The notes below the pieces were generated by a model. That model saw only the letters and a program-made list of their open reading frames with translations. It was not told where the DNA came from and ran no database searches. From NCBI RefSeq assembly GCF_001665605.1, contig NZ_LZSV01000001.1, forward strand, positions 19,494-83,493: a stretch of DNA of 64,000 bases, in the 5' to 3' direction. This DNA comes from Mycobacterium sp. 852014-50255_SCH5639931 (GTDB lineage Bacteria > Actinomycetota > Actinomycetes > Mycobacteriales > Mycobacteriaceae). Numbering within the stretch: the stretch's first letter is position 1; each line of letters opens with the position of its first letter. The translations under genes were made by a program, and so were the position numbers. Shown here in pieces: positions 9,206-17,607 of the stretch.

Positions 9206-10072
9206 ATGAGCACCGTCAGCAGCATCCCCCAGACGGTCGAGTTTTCCGGCGTCGGCGGCATCACCCTGGTCGCTGACGAATGGAATGGCGGGACCGACGG
9301 CGCGGGACGGCCGAGCGTCCTCATGCTGCACGGTGGCGGCCAAAACCGGCATTCCTGGAAAAACACCGGCCAAACGCTTGCCGACCAGGGCTTGCACGTC
9401 GTCGCGCTCGACAGCCGCGGACACGGTGACAGCGATCGCGCACCCAATGCCGACTACGACGTCGAGACCCTGACCGCCGATGTCTTGAAGGTGATCGAGG
9501 CGATCGGCCGGCCGGTGATGATCATCGGTGCGAGCATGGGCGGGCTGACCGGCATCCTCGCCGCCCACCGGGCGGGGCCCGCGGTGGTGACCCGGCTGGT
9601 CCTCGTCGACGTGGTGCCCCGATTCGAGAAGGGCGGCAGCGCCCGTATTCGCGATTTCATGATCAGCGGCCTCGACGGTTTCGACTCGCTGGAGGAGGCC
9701 GCCGACGCCGTTGCCGACTATCTCCCGTACCGGGACAAGCCGCGCAGCCCCGAGGGCCTGAAGAAGAACCTGCGCCTGCGTGACAACGGCCGCTGGTACT
9801 GGCACTGGGACCCGGCGTTCATGACCAAGCCCGGCGACGATCCCGAGTTGCGCACCGAGAAGTTCGAGCAGGCCGCGAAGAGCCTCTCGATTCCTGTCCT
9901 GCTGATCCGCGGAAAGCTGTCCGACGTGGTAAGCCCCGAAGGCGTCCGGCATTTCCTGGCCAGCGTGCCCCGCGCGGAGTTCGTCGAGCTGTCCAACGCC
10001 GGGCACACCGCGGCCGGCGACGACAACGACGCGTTCAGCGACGCCGTGGTGAAGTTCGTCAAGCGGCACTGA
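9206..10072 (+). CDS. bpoB: alpha/beta hydrolase, BpoB (annotated as non-haem peroxidase)
   Basis: A 288-residue alpha/beta hydrolase. The oxyanion-hole segment MLHGGGQNRHSW is near residue 34, the nucleophile elbow GASMGG (Ser) near residue 112, a catalytic-acid region IRGKLSDVVSPEG near 235, and the catalytic His in SNAGHTAAGD near 268. The orthologue Rv1123c is called peroxidase BpoB by similarity to cofactor-free haloperoxidases, but an esterase or hydrolase role is equally likely. It is convergent with gnd2. The 68 bp between them carry a 13-bp direct repeat but no clear terminator. Confidence 0.85.
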   Translation: MSTVSSIPQTVEFSGVGGITLVADEWNGGTDGAGRPSVLMLHGGGQNRHSWKNTGQTLADQGLHVVALDSRGHGDSDRAPNADYDVETLTADVLKVIEAIGRPVMIIGASMGGLTGILAAHRAGPAVVTRLVLVDVVPRFEKGGSARIRDFMISGLDGFDSLEEAADAVADYLPYRDKPRSPEGLKKNLRLRDNGRWYWHWDPAFMTKPGDDPELRTEKFEQAAKSLSIPVLLIRGKLSDVVSPEGVRHFLASVPRAEFVELSNAGHTAAGDDNDAFSDAVVKFVKRH

Positions 10073-10073
10073 T

Positions 10074-10109
10074 TGGCGGCGACCCGCTCGTCCCGATGGC
10101 GGCGACCCG
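10074..10109. repeat. two copies of a 13-bp direct repeat
   Basis: TGGCGGCGACCCG occurs at 10074-10086 and again at 10097-10109, in the short convergent spacer between bpoB and gnd2. No function is apparent. Confidence 0.5.
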
Positions 10110-10140
10110 TCCCCCGGCTACGCCGCGCTTGCGATCGCCG

Positions 10141-11163
10141 CTAGTTAGCCGGCTTCTCGGCGTGCCCGCCGAACTGCTTGCGCATCGCCGACAGCGCCTT
10201 GTTGGCGAAGTCATCGAGTGAGCGCGAGGCGAAGCGGGACTGCAGCGCGGTCGTCAGCACCGGCGAAGGGACGCCCTCGTCGATCGCCGCGATCGCGGTC
10301 CACCGGCCCTCCCCGGAGTCGGAGACCCGCCCGGAGAACTCCGTCAGATCGGGCGAATCGTGCAGCGCGATCGCGGTCAGGTCCAACAGCCAGGAGCCGA
10401 TGACGCTGCCGCGGCGCCAAACCTCGGCGACCTCGGGGATGTCGAAGTCGTATTGGTAGAACTCCGGATTCGACAGCGGCGCCGTTTCGGCGTCGCCCTC
10501 TTGCACCTGCTTGCCGATGTCGGCACCGCGCAGGATGTTCAGCCCCTCGGCGAGCGAGGCCATCATCCCGTACTCGATGCCGTTGTGCACCATCTTGACG
10601 AAGTGCCCGGCGCCGGACGGCCCGCAGTGCAGGTAACCCTTTTCCGACCGCGCGACCTCGCCGTCGCGGCCGGGAGTGCGCGGCGCCGCGTCGACGCCGG
10701 GCGCGACGCTGGCGAAGATCGGTTCGGCGTGCAGGAAAGCTTCGTCGTCGCCGCCGATCATCAGGCAGTAGCCGCGTTCCCGGCCCCACACGCCGCCGCT
10801 GGTGCCGCAGTCGAGTAGGTGAATGCCCTTCTCCGACAGCGTCTTTGCGTGTCTGATGTCGTCGCGGTAGTACGAGTTGCCGCCGTCGATGACGATGTCG
10901 CCGGAGTCCAGTGTCTCGGCAAGCTCCTCGATGACGCCCGTCGTGATGGTTCCAGCCGGCACCATCACCCAGACGACCCGCGGAGCGTTTAGCTTTTCTG
11001 CGAGCTCCTGCAGGGACGACGTCCCGGTGGTCCGCTCCTCCCCCGCCATCGCCTTGACCGCGTCGGGGTTGTGGTCGTAGACCACGCATTCGTGTCCGTC
11101 CTTGGCGACGCGGCGGACGATGTTCGCGCCCATCCGGCCGAGGCCGATCATCCCGAGCTGCAT
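10141..11163 (-). CDS. gnd2: 6-phosphogluconate dehydrogenase, short form (Gnd2)
   Basis: Oxidative decarboxylation of 6-phosphogluconate to ribulose 5-phosphate in the pentose phosphate pathway. At 340 aa it is the short, single-C-terminal-domain type (long forms are about 470). The N-terminal Rossmann motif is GLGRMGANI. The second strand ends in VVYDHN, and an acidic residue there favours NAD+ over NADP+ (inference from known structures). The substrate segment GTSGGVWG and catalytic Lys in HFVKMVHNGIEYG are present. It lies 15 bp after zwf1 on the same strand, so the two oxidative steps are co-transcribed. Same length as Rv1122. Confidence 0.93.
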   Translation of the reverse strand: MQLGMIGLGRMGANIVRRVAKDGHECVVYDHNPDAVKAMAGEERTTGTSSLQELAEKLNAPRVVWVMVPAGTITTGVIEELAETLDSGDIVIDGGNSYYRDDIRHAKTLSEKGIHLLDCGTSGGVWGRERGYCLMIGGDDEAFLHAEPIFASVAPGVDAAPRTPGRDGEVARSEKGYLHCGPSGAGHFVKMVHNGIEYGMMASLAEGLNILRGADIGKQVQEGDAETAPLSNPEFYQYDFDIPEVAEVWRRGSVIGSWLLDLTAIALHDSPDLTEFSGRVSDSGEGRWTAIAAIDEGVPSPVLTTALQSRFASRSLDDFANKALSAMRKQFGGHAEKPAN

Positions 11164-11178
11164 CTCTTCCTGTTCTCC

Positions 11179-12621
11179 TTACTGTGACGTCTGCTTTGGC
11201 AGCCACGGCTCGTGCCAGCTGCGGTGACCGTGCAGCAGCGACTGCGCGGCCTCGGGTCCCCAGGAGCCCTGGTCGTAGTGATGGATCCGGCCCGGCTTGT
11301 CCAGCACGGGCTGCACGATCCGCCATGTCTCCTCGATCGCGTCTTCCCGGGCGAACAACTGGCGGTCCCCGGTGAGCGCGGCGTAAAGGAGCCGTTCGTA
11401 GGGACGCACGGCTTCCCCGAGATCCTCGGCGAACGACGAGTCCATGTGTACGTCGTGCCATTCGTCGCCGACTTGGGCGGACAACTGCAGCCGCATCCCC
11501 GGATCGGGATCGATGCGCAGCACGATCTGGTTGGGCGCGGGCGGCCGACGGTTGGGCAGGAACGAAAATCCGGGAACGTGGTGGAGGAACATCCGCACCT
11601 CGGTGACCTTCTCCGGCAACGCTTTTCCTGCGCGCAAGAAGATCGGCACGCCCGCCCAGCGCCAGTTGTCGACCTCGGTCCGCAGCGCGATATAGGTCTC
11701 GGTTTGGGAATCCTTGGCCACCCCGTCCACGTCGGTGTAGCCGCGGTACTGGCCACGGACGCAACGCTCGGGATCCAGCGCCGGCATCGCGCGGAACACC
11801 TCGGCCTTCTTGTCGTTCAGGTCGTCGGCGCTGGGACCGACCGGGGGCTCCATCGCGACCAGCGCGAGCACTTGGAGCAGATGATTCTGCACGACGTCGC
11901 GCAGGGCGCCGACCGCGTCGTAGAACTTGCCGCGGTCCTCGATGCCGAAATCCTCGGCCATGGTGATGTGAATTTCGGAAATGCTGTCCCGGTCCCAGAG
12001 CTTGGCCAGGCCGTTGTTGGCGAAGCGCAGGTATTGCAGCTCTTCGACGGGTTGCTTGCCCAGGAAGTGATCCACCCGCAGGATCTGGTCCTCGTCGAGC
12101 ACCGCACGCAACCGGGCGTTCAGGTCGCGCGCGGAGGCCAGGTCGTGGCCGAACGGCTTCTCCACCGCGACGCGTGCGCACTCCAACAGGTCGGCCTTGG
12201 CGAGGTTCTCCACGATCGGCGCGAACAGGGACGGCGGCATTTCCAGGTAGTACAGGGGCCGGCAGTCCTTGCCGATCTTCTCGGCGAGCTGGCCGTAGAG
12301 CTTGTCGTCGGTGACGTCGCCGTGCAGATAGGACAGCCGGCCCGCGAGCCGGTCGAACACCGCGTCGTCGAACTTCTCACCCGACGCCTTGATGGCGTCG
12401 CGGGCGCGCTCGACCAGCTTCTCGAGGGGGATGTCGTCGCTGGCCACGCCGACGATCGGGATGTCCAACATGCCGCGCGCCTCGAGCCGGTACAAGGCCC
12501 GGTACGTCATCTTGCGCGCCAGGTCCCCGGTGATGCCGAAAATCACCAGCTTGTTCGAAGAGTTGTCCCCGCCGTCAGCCAAGCCCGCACCTCCGAAAGT
12601 CATCGGCTCTTCCAGACTCAC
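11179..12621 (-). CDS. zwf1: glucose-6-phosphate dehydrogenase (Zwf1)
   Basis: First step of the oxidative pentose phosphate pathway, glucose 6-phosphate to 6-phosphogluconolactone with reduction of NADP+. The cofactor motif FGITGDLARK is at about residues 28-37 and the active-site signature RVDHFLGKQPVEEL, with the substrate-binding Lys, is at about 177-190. Length is 480 aa. The start is either GTG at 12621 or ATG at 12603; the latter has GGAAGAG 4-5 nt upstream and brings the protein closer to the 466 aa of Rv1121. It is followed by gnd2 in the same transcript. A TAGTGT -10 candidate lies at 12643-12648. Confidence 0.93.
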   Translation of the reverse strand: MSLEEPMTFGGAGLADGGDNSSNKLVIFGITGDLARKMTYRALYRLEARGMLDIPIVGVASDDIPLEKLVERARDAIKASGEKFDDAVFDRLAGRLSYLHGDVTDDKLYGQLAEKIGKDCRPLYYLEMPPSLFAPIVENLAKADLLECARVAVEKPFGHDLASARDLNARLRAVLDEDQILRVDHFLGKQPVEELQYLRFANNGLAKLWDRDSISEIHITMAEDFGIEDRGKFYDAVGALRDVVQNHLLQVLALVAMEPPVGPSADDLNDKKAEVFRAMPALDPERCVRGQYRGYTDVDGVAKDSQTETYIALRTEVDNWRWAGVPIFLRAGKALPEKVTEVRMFLHHVPGFSFLPNRRPPAPNQIVLRIDPDPGMRLQLSAQVGDEWHDVHMDSSFAEDLGEAVRPYERLLYAALTGDRQLFAREDAIEETWRIVQPVLDKPGRIHHYDQGSWGPEAAQSLLHGHRSWHEPWLPKQTSQ

Positions 12622-12706
12622 TACCCGCGGCGGTCGGACCTAACACTAGACACCGCACACAGACCCGACAACCTCAAGCCATGGCGACCTTTGGCAGGAT
12701 GCTTGC

Positions 12707-13531
12707 GTGGGTGACGCGCTGCATATCACGGTCTACGTCCTGGCCGGCGTAGCCGCGATCGAGGCCATCGCGCTCGCCGTGCTGGCGCGGCTACTGGTCC
12801 GCAGCCGTCAGGAAATCGACGAGTTGCGGCACCGCGCCGACACCCGCAATTGGTTGCTGTCGGGCGGGCGCGAGGCCGTCAAGACCGTGTGGCAAACCGC
12901 AAACCTGGTGCGCAAAGAAGGTTTCGGTGGCGCCATACGCAGTTCCATCGAAGACCTTGCCGACTGGGCGGAGGTGGAGCGTCCCGACCTGGCGCGCGTC
13001 ACGCCGGACGGCCGGGTGGTCATCCTGTTCTCCGACATCGAGGAATCCACCGCGCTCAACGAGCGCATCGGTGACCGGGCCTTCGTGAAGCTCATTGCAG
13101 CACACGACAAGCTGGTGTCCGACCTCGTGCAGCGGCGGTCCGGTCACGTGGTGAAGAGCCAGGGCGATGGTTTCATGGTCGCCTTCGCCCGCGCCGACCA
13201 AGCGGTGCGGTGCGGCATCGACCTGCAGCGCGCGCTACGCAGGGACGCAAAGCGCAAGCGGCACGAGGAAATTCGCGTTCGGATCGGCATCCACATGGGC
13301 CGCTCGGTGCGGCGCGGCGAAGATCTGTTCGGCCGCAACGTGGCGATGGCGGCACGGGTGGCAGCGCAGGCCGTCGGTGGCCAGATCTTGGTGAGTCAGC
13401 CGGTGCGAGATGCCCTTTCCGACTGTGACGACATCCGCTTCGACGAGGGCCGTGACGTCGAGCTGAAGGGATTTTCGGGCGACTATCGCTTGTTCGCCGT
13501 CGAGGCCCCGGCCGATCCCGATTCGGACTGA
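12707..13531 (+). CDS. membrane-anchored class III adenylate cyclase homologue
   Basis: A 274-residue protein with one N-terminal membrane helix (residues about 8-31), a linker and a class III nucleotidyl cyclase domain. Metal-binding Asp residues are D110 ([10 protein letters not shown]) and D154 (KSQGDGF). K150 and D206 occupy the adenine-selecting positions. The transition-state Arg is R217 (NVAMAAR), but the paired Asn is Ala at 213. Activity could therefore be low or dependent on a partner. The start GTG has AGGA 7 nt upstream. In H37Rv the syntenic Rv1120c is much shorter (164 aa), so this looks like the intact ancestral form. It overlaps the convergent small gene by 49 bp. Confidence 0.85.
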   Translation: MGDALHITVYVLAGVAAIEAIALAVLARLLVRSRQEIDELRHRADTRNWLLSGGREAVKTVWQTANLVRKEGFGGAIRSSIEDLADWAEVERPDLARVTPDGRVVILFSDIEESTALNERIGDRAFVKLIAAHDKLVSDLVQRRSGHVVKSQGDGFMVAFARADQAVRCGIDLQRALRRDAKRKRHEEIRVRIGIHMGRSVRRGEDLFGRNVAMAARVAAQAVGGQILVSQPVRDALSDCDDIRFDEGRDVELKGFSGDYRLFAVEAPADPDSD

Positions 13532-13692
13532 AAGCCCTCGCCGTCGTATTCGGCCAGCCGCTGGTGCAGGCGGGACCGGACCTCGTCGGCCGTGTAGGCG
13601 CGTCGTTTGCGTTGGTCGCGAACCACCAGCGCGCCTCCAGCGACGACACCGGCGACGCCGGCCAGCCCAAGCCATTTCCACACATTGCGCAT
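13483..13692 (-). CDS. small single-span membrane protein
   Basis: A 69-residue protein: a hydrophobic segment at about residues 6-24 ([19 protein letters not shown]), then a charged tail [20 protein letters not shown], probably a short amphipathic helix. Function is unknown. It overlaps the 3' end of the cyclase gene by 49 bp in convergent orientation. The gene is supported by a leaderless promoter layout: TACCCT (TANNNT) at 13699-13704, six bases before the ATG at 13692. Confidence 0.65.
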   Translation of the reverse strand: MRNVWKWLGLAGVAGVVAGGALVVRDQRKRRAYTADEVRSRLHQRLAEYDGEGFQSESGSAGASTANKR

Positions 13693-13698
13693 GACCCC

Positions 13699-13704
13699 AG
13701 GGTA
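13699..13704 (-). promoter_or_regulatory. candidate leaderless -10 of the 69-aa membrane protein gene
   Basis: TACCCT on the minus strand, six nucleotides before the ATG at 13692, fits TANNNT of leaderless mycobacterial promoters. Confidence 0.45.
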
Positions 13705-13780
13705 TTCGCGCTGCGATTAACTTGTGTGCTCTTGCAGCTCCGAAGCCCAAGGGCTGGACGGGTACACGACAGACGCGAAG

Positions 13781-13786
13781 TACTCT
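13781..13786 (+). promoter_or_regulatory. candidate leaderless -10 of the papain-like gene
   Basis: TACTCT, seven nucleotides before the ATG at 13794. It supports that start over upstream in-frame codons. Confidence 0.45.
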
Positions 13787-13793
13787 CCTCATA

Positions 13794-14483
13794 ATGCTCA
13801 CCCTCGATCAAGCGCTGAACGAAACTCGCACGGGCGATCTCTGGCTGTTTCGCGGCCGTTCCCGGCCCGACCGCGCGATTCAGACGTTGACGAACGCGCC
13901 GGTGAATCACGTCGGCATGACGGTGGCCATCGACGACCTGCCGCCATTGATCTGGCATGCCGAACTGGGCGACAAGCTCGAAGACTTGTGGACCGGAACC
14001 AACCACCGCGGCGTGCAGCTCAATGACCTGCACCAGGCGGTCTTGCAGTGGACGCAGCGTTACGACCAGCGGTGTTGGCTACGTCAGCTGACACCCCACC
14101 CCACCCGCGAGCAGGAGAACAAGCTCCTGCGGGTGATCGCCCGGATGGACGGCACCGCGTTTCCCACCACCGCGCGGCTGACCGGTCGCTGGTTCCGCGG
14201 CCGGCTCCCGACCATCAATGACTGGGTGCGTGGAATCCCCGTGGTGGACACCAAAGTTCGCGAGCAGACCCGGCGCCGTCGGGAAGAGCGCAAGATGAGC
14301 CTCGCCACGGCCTATTGCGCGGAGACCGTGGCGATCACCTACGAGGAAATGGGATTGCTGAACACGGACAAGGACACCAATTGGTTTGACCCGGGCAAGT
14401 TCTGGAGCGGCGACACGCTTCCGCTGGCGCCGGGCTATCAGCTGGGCGACGAAATCGCCGTCGCGGTAAGCGGAGCCGGCTAG
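13794..14483 (+). CDS. permuted papain-like (YiiX/C92-type) hydrolase, putative
   Basis: A 229-residue protein. An N-terminal segment TGDLWLFRGRS and NAPVNHVGMTVAID carry a His (about residue 39) followed by LIWHAELGD. A Cys comes late, in TAYCAETVAITYEEMGLL (about residue 180). Early His plus late Cys is the circularly permuted NlpC/P60 (papain-like amidase, C92/YiiX) arrangement. I infer that fold from this pattern, and a substrate cannot be named. There is no signal peptide, so a cytoplasmic role is expected. The ATG at 13794 is supported by a TANNNT element. The 3' end overlaps the convergent monooxygenase gene by 4 bp. Confidence 0.7.
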   Translation: MLTLDQALNETRTGDLWLFRGRSRPDRAIQTLTNAPVNHVGMTVAIDDLPPLIWHAELGDKLEDLWTGTNHRGVQLNDLHQAVLQWTQRYDQRCWLRQLTPHPTREQENKLLRVIARMDGTAFPTTARLTGRWFRGRLPTINDWVRGIPVVDTKVREQTRRRREERKMSLATAYCAETVAITYEEMGLLNTDKDTNWFDPGKFWSGDTLPLAPGYQLGDEIAVAVSGAG

Positions 14484-14803
14484 TCGACCGACATCTCACC
14501 CAGTTCGGACCATCCCATCGCCTCGATGGTCTGGTTGATGATTTTCGGGGTGGACGTCAGTGCCTGCGGGAGTTCTTGCATCGCCCGCTGGAAGTGGTCG
14601 CTGTTGACGTGGACACCGCCCGCCTCACCGTCACGGAAGGCCTCCACCAAGACGTACTCCGCCGGGTTGTCCAGGCTGCGCGACCACTCGAACCAAAGGT
14701 TGCCTTCCTCGGCACGAGTGGCGGCCGTGAAGGATGCGACGAGTTCTGGCCAGCGATCCGTCCATTCGGGCTTCGTCTCGAACTTCACGACGATGAAGAT
14801 CAT
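14480..14803 (-). CDS. antibiotic biosynthesis monooxygenase (ABM) domain protein
   Basis: A 107-residue ferredoxin-like ABM/YgiN-type protein, the same length as Rv1117. It begins MIFIVVKFETKPEWTDRWPE, has EEGNLWFEWSRSLDNPAEYV in the middle and HVNSDHFQRAMQELPQAL towards the C-terminus. The order and spacing are those of quinol or haem-degrading small monooxygenases, although no haem-ligand pattern can be assigned. The start ATG at 14803 fits the domain boundary; the frame is open further upstream to 14941 but that part crosses a strong inverted repeat. Convergent with the papain-like gene. Confidence 0.82.
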   Translation of the reverse strand: MIFIVVKFETKPEWTDRWPELVASFTAATRAEEGNLWFEWSRSLDNPAEYVLVEAFRDGEAGGVHVNSDHFQRAMQELPQALTSTPKIINQTIEAMGWSELGEMSVD

Positions 14804-14901
14804 TGCGGTCCCCGCCTTGCTCGCTCCTGGATACTGCGCCTCGCCCGACCGCGGCGAGCAGCGCCAGCATATCCGCCCGCAGGCGGGCCAGCCTCCAGCA
14901 A

Positions 14902-14942
14902 AGTGCGCCCCGGGCGTTTCGATTAAACACCCGGGGCGCACT
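14902..14942 (-). terminator. 13-bp perfect stem-loop, possible terminator
   Basis: AGTGCGCCCCGGG at 14902-14914 is the exact reverse complement of 14930-14942, with a 15-nt loop. It lies in the 313-bp gene-free stretch 14804-15116, downstream (minus strand) of the NlpC/P60 gene, and has no long T-run. A terminator or RNA-stability element is plausible. I see nothing else convincing in this stretch. Confidence 0.5.
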
Positions 14943-15116
14943 CTCGCATTGATTCTGTGCGAATCACGGACCGCTTACTCTCCGCGCAAGTGGCCTGCCT
15001 CACAAACCGAGCGCAGACCGAGCTATTTCACTTCGCACTAGCTCCTGTTCTGCTCGCGTGTCCTATATGCGTCAAATAGTGCCGCGAAAGATCGAGACTT
15101 TCGCGAATTGATTTCG

Positions 15117-15650
15117 TTAAGGATTCGCAATTCCCGGGTCGCCGGCCGGCGGCATTTCGGGCGCCGGCGGGGCCGGGGGCGCGGGCGGCGCGGGAGCCGT
15201 AGCGTCGACCAGGACGGGCGAAGCCTCCGGCGGTGGCGGCGGCGCGTCGGGCGGCGGGGGAAGGGCACCTTCGCCCTCCGGCGGCACGGGCAGGAACATG
15301 TGGTGCGTGAACCCGGCCTGGTAGGCGCCAGCGCCACCGATGTGCACTCCGCCGTGCTCACCGCTGGACACCGGGGTCCCGTCCGGCAGGGTCGCGGCTG
15401 TGTGGCCGCCGTTCCACCCGATCACGAGGGCGTTGGGGGCGGTTCCGTATTGAAAGCCGCGCGCCAACAAAGCCGCTTCTTCGTTCCCGGTGTTGAACCG
15501 GTTTCCGAAGACGGGCCTGTCGGATGCCGCGTTGGCAACCCAGGAAACGAGTCCTGAGCAATCCGTCCCGGAGGGAGAATCCCCACCCGCAATATAGGGC
15601 GTTCCGGATACCTGATTGATCAATGACATCAATGTTGCAAGTACTACCAT
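15117..15650 (-). CDS. NlpC/P60-type cysteine protein with proline-rich tail
   Basis: A 177-residue protein. A short hydrophobic N-terminus (VVLATLMSLI) leads straight into the NlpC/P60 core: GTPYIAGGDSPSGTDCSG with candidate nucleophile C31, WVANAASDRPVFGNRF, then GEHGGVHIGG supplying a His, and THHMFLPVP. The last about 55 residues are Pro/Ala-rich (PPPPDAPPPPPEASP and PAPPAPPAPP). NlpC/P60 enzymes cleave peptidoglycan peptides; the mycobacterial RipD lacks the Cys, but this protein keeps it. No standard signal peptide is visible, so export is uncertain. The start may be ATG 15650 or TTG 15668. Confidence 0.75.
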   Translation of the reverse strand: MVVLATLMSLINQVSGTPYIAGGDSPSGTDCSGLVSWVANAASDRPVFGNRFNTGNEEAALLARGFQYGTAPNALVIGWNGGHTAATLPDGTPVSSGEHGGVHIGGAGAYQAGFTHHMFLPVPPEGEGALPPPPDAPPPPPEASPVLVDATAPAPPAPPAPPAPEMPPAGDPGIANP

Positions 15651-15791
15651 GGCCGGGGACGCTAGCAATAGCGGTTATTAATCGCCAAAATTTGTGGCGC
15701 ACGTCATTCGCAAACCGCACAATGGCCTTCGCCGCATTTCAGCAAACCCGGCCCCGCTGTAGATACCGCTGTCAGCAAACGGTGCGGCAGG

Positions 15792-16154
15792 TCAGTCGGG
15801 GTAGTCGGGCCCGCGTTTGGTGTCCGCAATTTCACGGTCGATGTCGGCCTGCTCTCGCCGGGCCGTGTCATTCCTGCGCCTCGTTTGTTCGTCCACGCGC
15901 CGGAGCCGGTCGCGCTCACGCTGTTCGGACGTGCCCTCGCGTTCGTCCGCGCGGCGCTCCCGTTCGTCCGCTACTCGCTCGCGCTCGTCGGCGATTTGAT
16001 CCCGCTGGTCGGCAAGACGATCTCGTCTGCCGGCCATCCACTCGCGCCTCCCGACTTCGGCCTCGCGATCCACGATCCCCTTCTCGCGCTCGTCGAGCGT
16101 CTCGGCCGGGCGTTCGGGCTCCTCAGGCGTGTCAGGGCAGTCCTCAGCGACCAC
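15792..16154 (-). CDS. charged coiled-coil protein with seven-residue repeats
   Basis: A 120-residue, very hydrophilic protein. From about residue 44 it contains consecutive seven-residue units of the form R-D/E-x-x-A-D-x (RDRLADQ, RDQIADE, RERVADE, RERRADE), followed by decayed units. The spacing predicts a long, highly charged helix or coiled coil. No membrane segment or enzyme motif is seen, and function is unknown. The start GTG at 16154 is well supported by TAAACT at 16161-16166, exactly six bases upstream, the leaderless layout. The internal repetition of the DNA reflects this coding repeat. Confidence 0.7.
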   Translation of the reverse strand: MVAEDCPDTPEEPERPAETLDEREKGIVDREAEVGRREWMAGRRDRLADQRDQIADERERVADERERRADEREGTSEQRERDRLRRVDEQTRRRNDTARREQADIDREIADTKRGPDYPD

Positions 16155-16160
16155 GACGAG

Positions 16161-16166
16161 AGTTTA
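16161..16166 (-). promoter_or_regulatory. candidate leaderless -10 of the coiled-coil gene
   Basis: TAAACT on the minus strand, six nucleotides before the GTG at 16154. Confidence 0.5.
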
Positions 16167-16326
16167 CGCCGCGACGGCCGAGTACAAGTGCCCGCGCGCC
16201 CTGAGGCGCCGACGCGTCCGCGCGGGTCATCAACCAATTCGTACTGGGTAACCCGCGATTTCACAGACAGCAGCGTGCCAGTCCAGTGGCCCGCCGCCGT
16301 ATCGGGTGGCGTCCGGCGAGGGTTCG

Positions 16327-16998
16327 TCATTGACAGAGGCCGCGAAGCGATAAGGAGCTCAGCCATCCGAGCCCGGTTGCGATCGAGATGCGCTGGAACA
16401 GCCCGCTTTTGCCGTCGAGGCGGGATCGGCCCCTGATCGCGGCGCCCAAGAGCAGCAGGCTGCCCGCCATCACCGTGCTCGATCCTGCCGAGTAGCACGC
16501 CCACCGGTAATCGCCGCTGCGCACCGCGGTAGCCGCGCTGGCCAGGCCAGCGACGGGTATGCCCGCAAAGACCGGGATCCCGCAGAGGTCGTGGATTTGC
16601 CCCGCACGAGTGGGCCGGGCCGGAGCGGCACCCCGGTTCTTCACGTCGGGACGCTCGCCGAGAAGGTCACCAACGTAATCGGTGACGAAGACGCCCGACC
16701 CAATCAGCCCAATGCCCGCTCCTGCGACGAGCGCCGGAACGGGACGGGGTCCGATGCGCCGCCGATCGCAGTGTGCGAGACCCGCAGCCGCACATGAATA
16801 TAGAACTCCAGCAAGGATGAAATTGATGCGCTGGTACCAACCTTGACGACCGACCGCAAGCGAACTGACCGGGTAGCGCCGCCAATCGTAGCCGCGACGC
16901 GCGGCTCCAATCACGGTGAAAGCAGTGACGAAGAGCGGCCCGGCCAGGACGCCGCAGAGGAGCTGAGCAGAATGCGCGCGTGGTAAGCCGGCTGACAC
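16327..16998 (-). CDS. DUF998 family membrane protein
   Basis: A 223-residue integral membrane protein with about six hydrophobic segments. The first loop carries AARRGYDWRRYPVSSLAVG, the conserved signature of DUF998 proteins, followed by QGWYQRINFILAGVLY. Function is unknown. The GTG start at 16998 has TAGCCT (17005-17010) six bases upstream, indicating a leaderless transcript. It stands alone between the coiled-coil gene and a VOC gene. Confidence 0.8.
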   Translation of the reverse strand: MSAGLPRAHSAQLLCGVLAGPLFVTAFTVIGAARRGYDWRRYPVSSLAVGRQGWYQRINFILAGVLYSCAAAGLAHCDRRRIGPRPVPALVAGAGIGLIGSGVFVTDYVGDLLGERPDVKNRGAAPARPTRAGQIHDLCGIPVFAGIPVAGLASAATAVRSGDYRWACYSAGSSTVMAGSLLLLGAAIRGRSRLDGKSGLFQRISIATGLGWLSSLSLRGLCQ

Positions 16999-17004
16999 CT
17001 GCCT

Positions 17005-17010
17005 AGGCTA
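17005..17010 (-). promoter_or_regulatory. candidate leaderless -10 of the DUF998 gene
   Basis: TAGCCT on the minus strand, six nucleotides before the GTG at 16998. Confidence 0.5.
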
Positions 17011-17102
17011 CTCAAACGTTCAGTCTTCATTGCCACCGGCGGCTACGCCGTGCCCCTTGCAGCTCTCTCGGTACGTGTCCCGCCAAACCCCTTGTGCGAC
17101 AG

Positions 17103-17501
17103 TTACATTCCGAACTTGGCGCGGGCCTCGTCCGTCACCGGAGTGAACAGGTTGACCAGATTCCCATCGGGATCCCGCAGCAGCAACGCGCGATTACCCC
17201 ACGGCATCGTGGTCGGCGTTGTCACGACCTCCCCGACGCGCTCATGCAGCCGCTCATATTCCGCGTCGACGTCGTCGACCATGAACTCCACGATCGCACT
17301 GCGGTTGGCGGCCGGCTCGGCCGATCCGGCCGCAAACAGCGGCACGGTCTTGTCGCTGCCGATGGCCAGCGTGCCAACCGGCGTCGGAATTTCGGCGAAA
17401 AGCTCGTTGCCCCATACCGCGGGGGCCTCGGTGACCGTCTCGTAGAAATCGACAAGCCGCTTAACGTCGGCGGTGATGATGCGGGTGGAAACGAACTTCA
17501 T
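17103..17501 (-). CDS. VOC family (glyoxalase-like) protein
   Basis: A 132-residue vicinal oxygen chelate fold protein. It begins KFVSTRIITADVKRLVDFYE, has the paired strand AIVEFMVDDVDAEYERL, and ends with WGNRALLLRDPDGNLVNLFTP, the classic glyoxalase/bleomycin-resistance C-terminal motif with a Glu/Asn-type metal position. Substrate is unknown. The start ATG at 17501 has a strong AGGAGGG Shine-Dalgarno 5 nt upstream, which rules out the longer frame to 17585. Confidence 0.85.
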   Translation of the reverse strand: MKFVSTRIITADVKRLVDFYETVTEAPAVWGNELFAEIPTPVGTLAIGSDKTVPLFAAGSAEPAANRSAIVEFMVDDVDAEYERLHERVGEVVTTPTTMPWGNRALLLRDPDGNLVNLFTPVTDEARAKFGM

Positions 17502-17607
17502 GGAGCCCTCCTGGCAGCCGTGGCAGTGCAAGCTGGTGCGACGAGGGCATATTAAGGAACCCCGCCGACAAGATGGCCGCCTCAAAGGCGAACTACAGCG
17601 CGTTCCC

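Noticed and set aside
10211..12181. 656-codon frame through gnd2 and zwf1 in another phase
   Set aside because: Arg/Gly-rich, overlaps both real dehydrogenases on the same strand in a different phase.
15840..16030. Regularly repeated DNA that looked like a short CRISPR or tandem repeat
   Set aside because: The periodicity is 21 bp and imperfect, explained by the seven-residue coding repeat; there are no unique spacers of CRISPR size.
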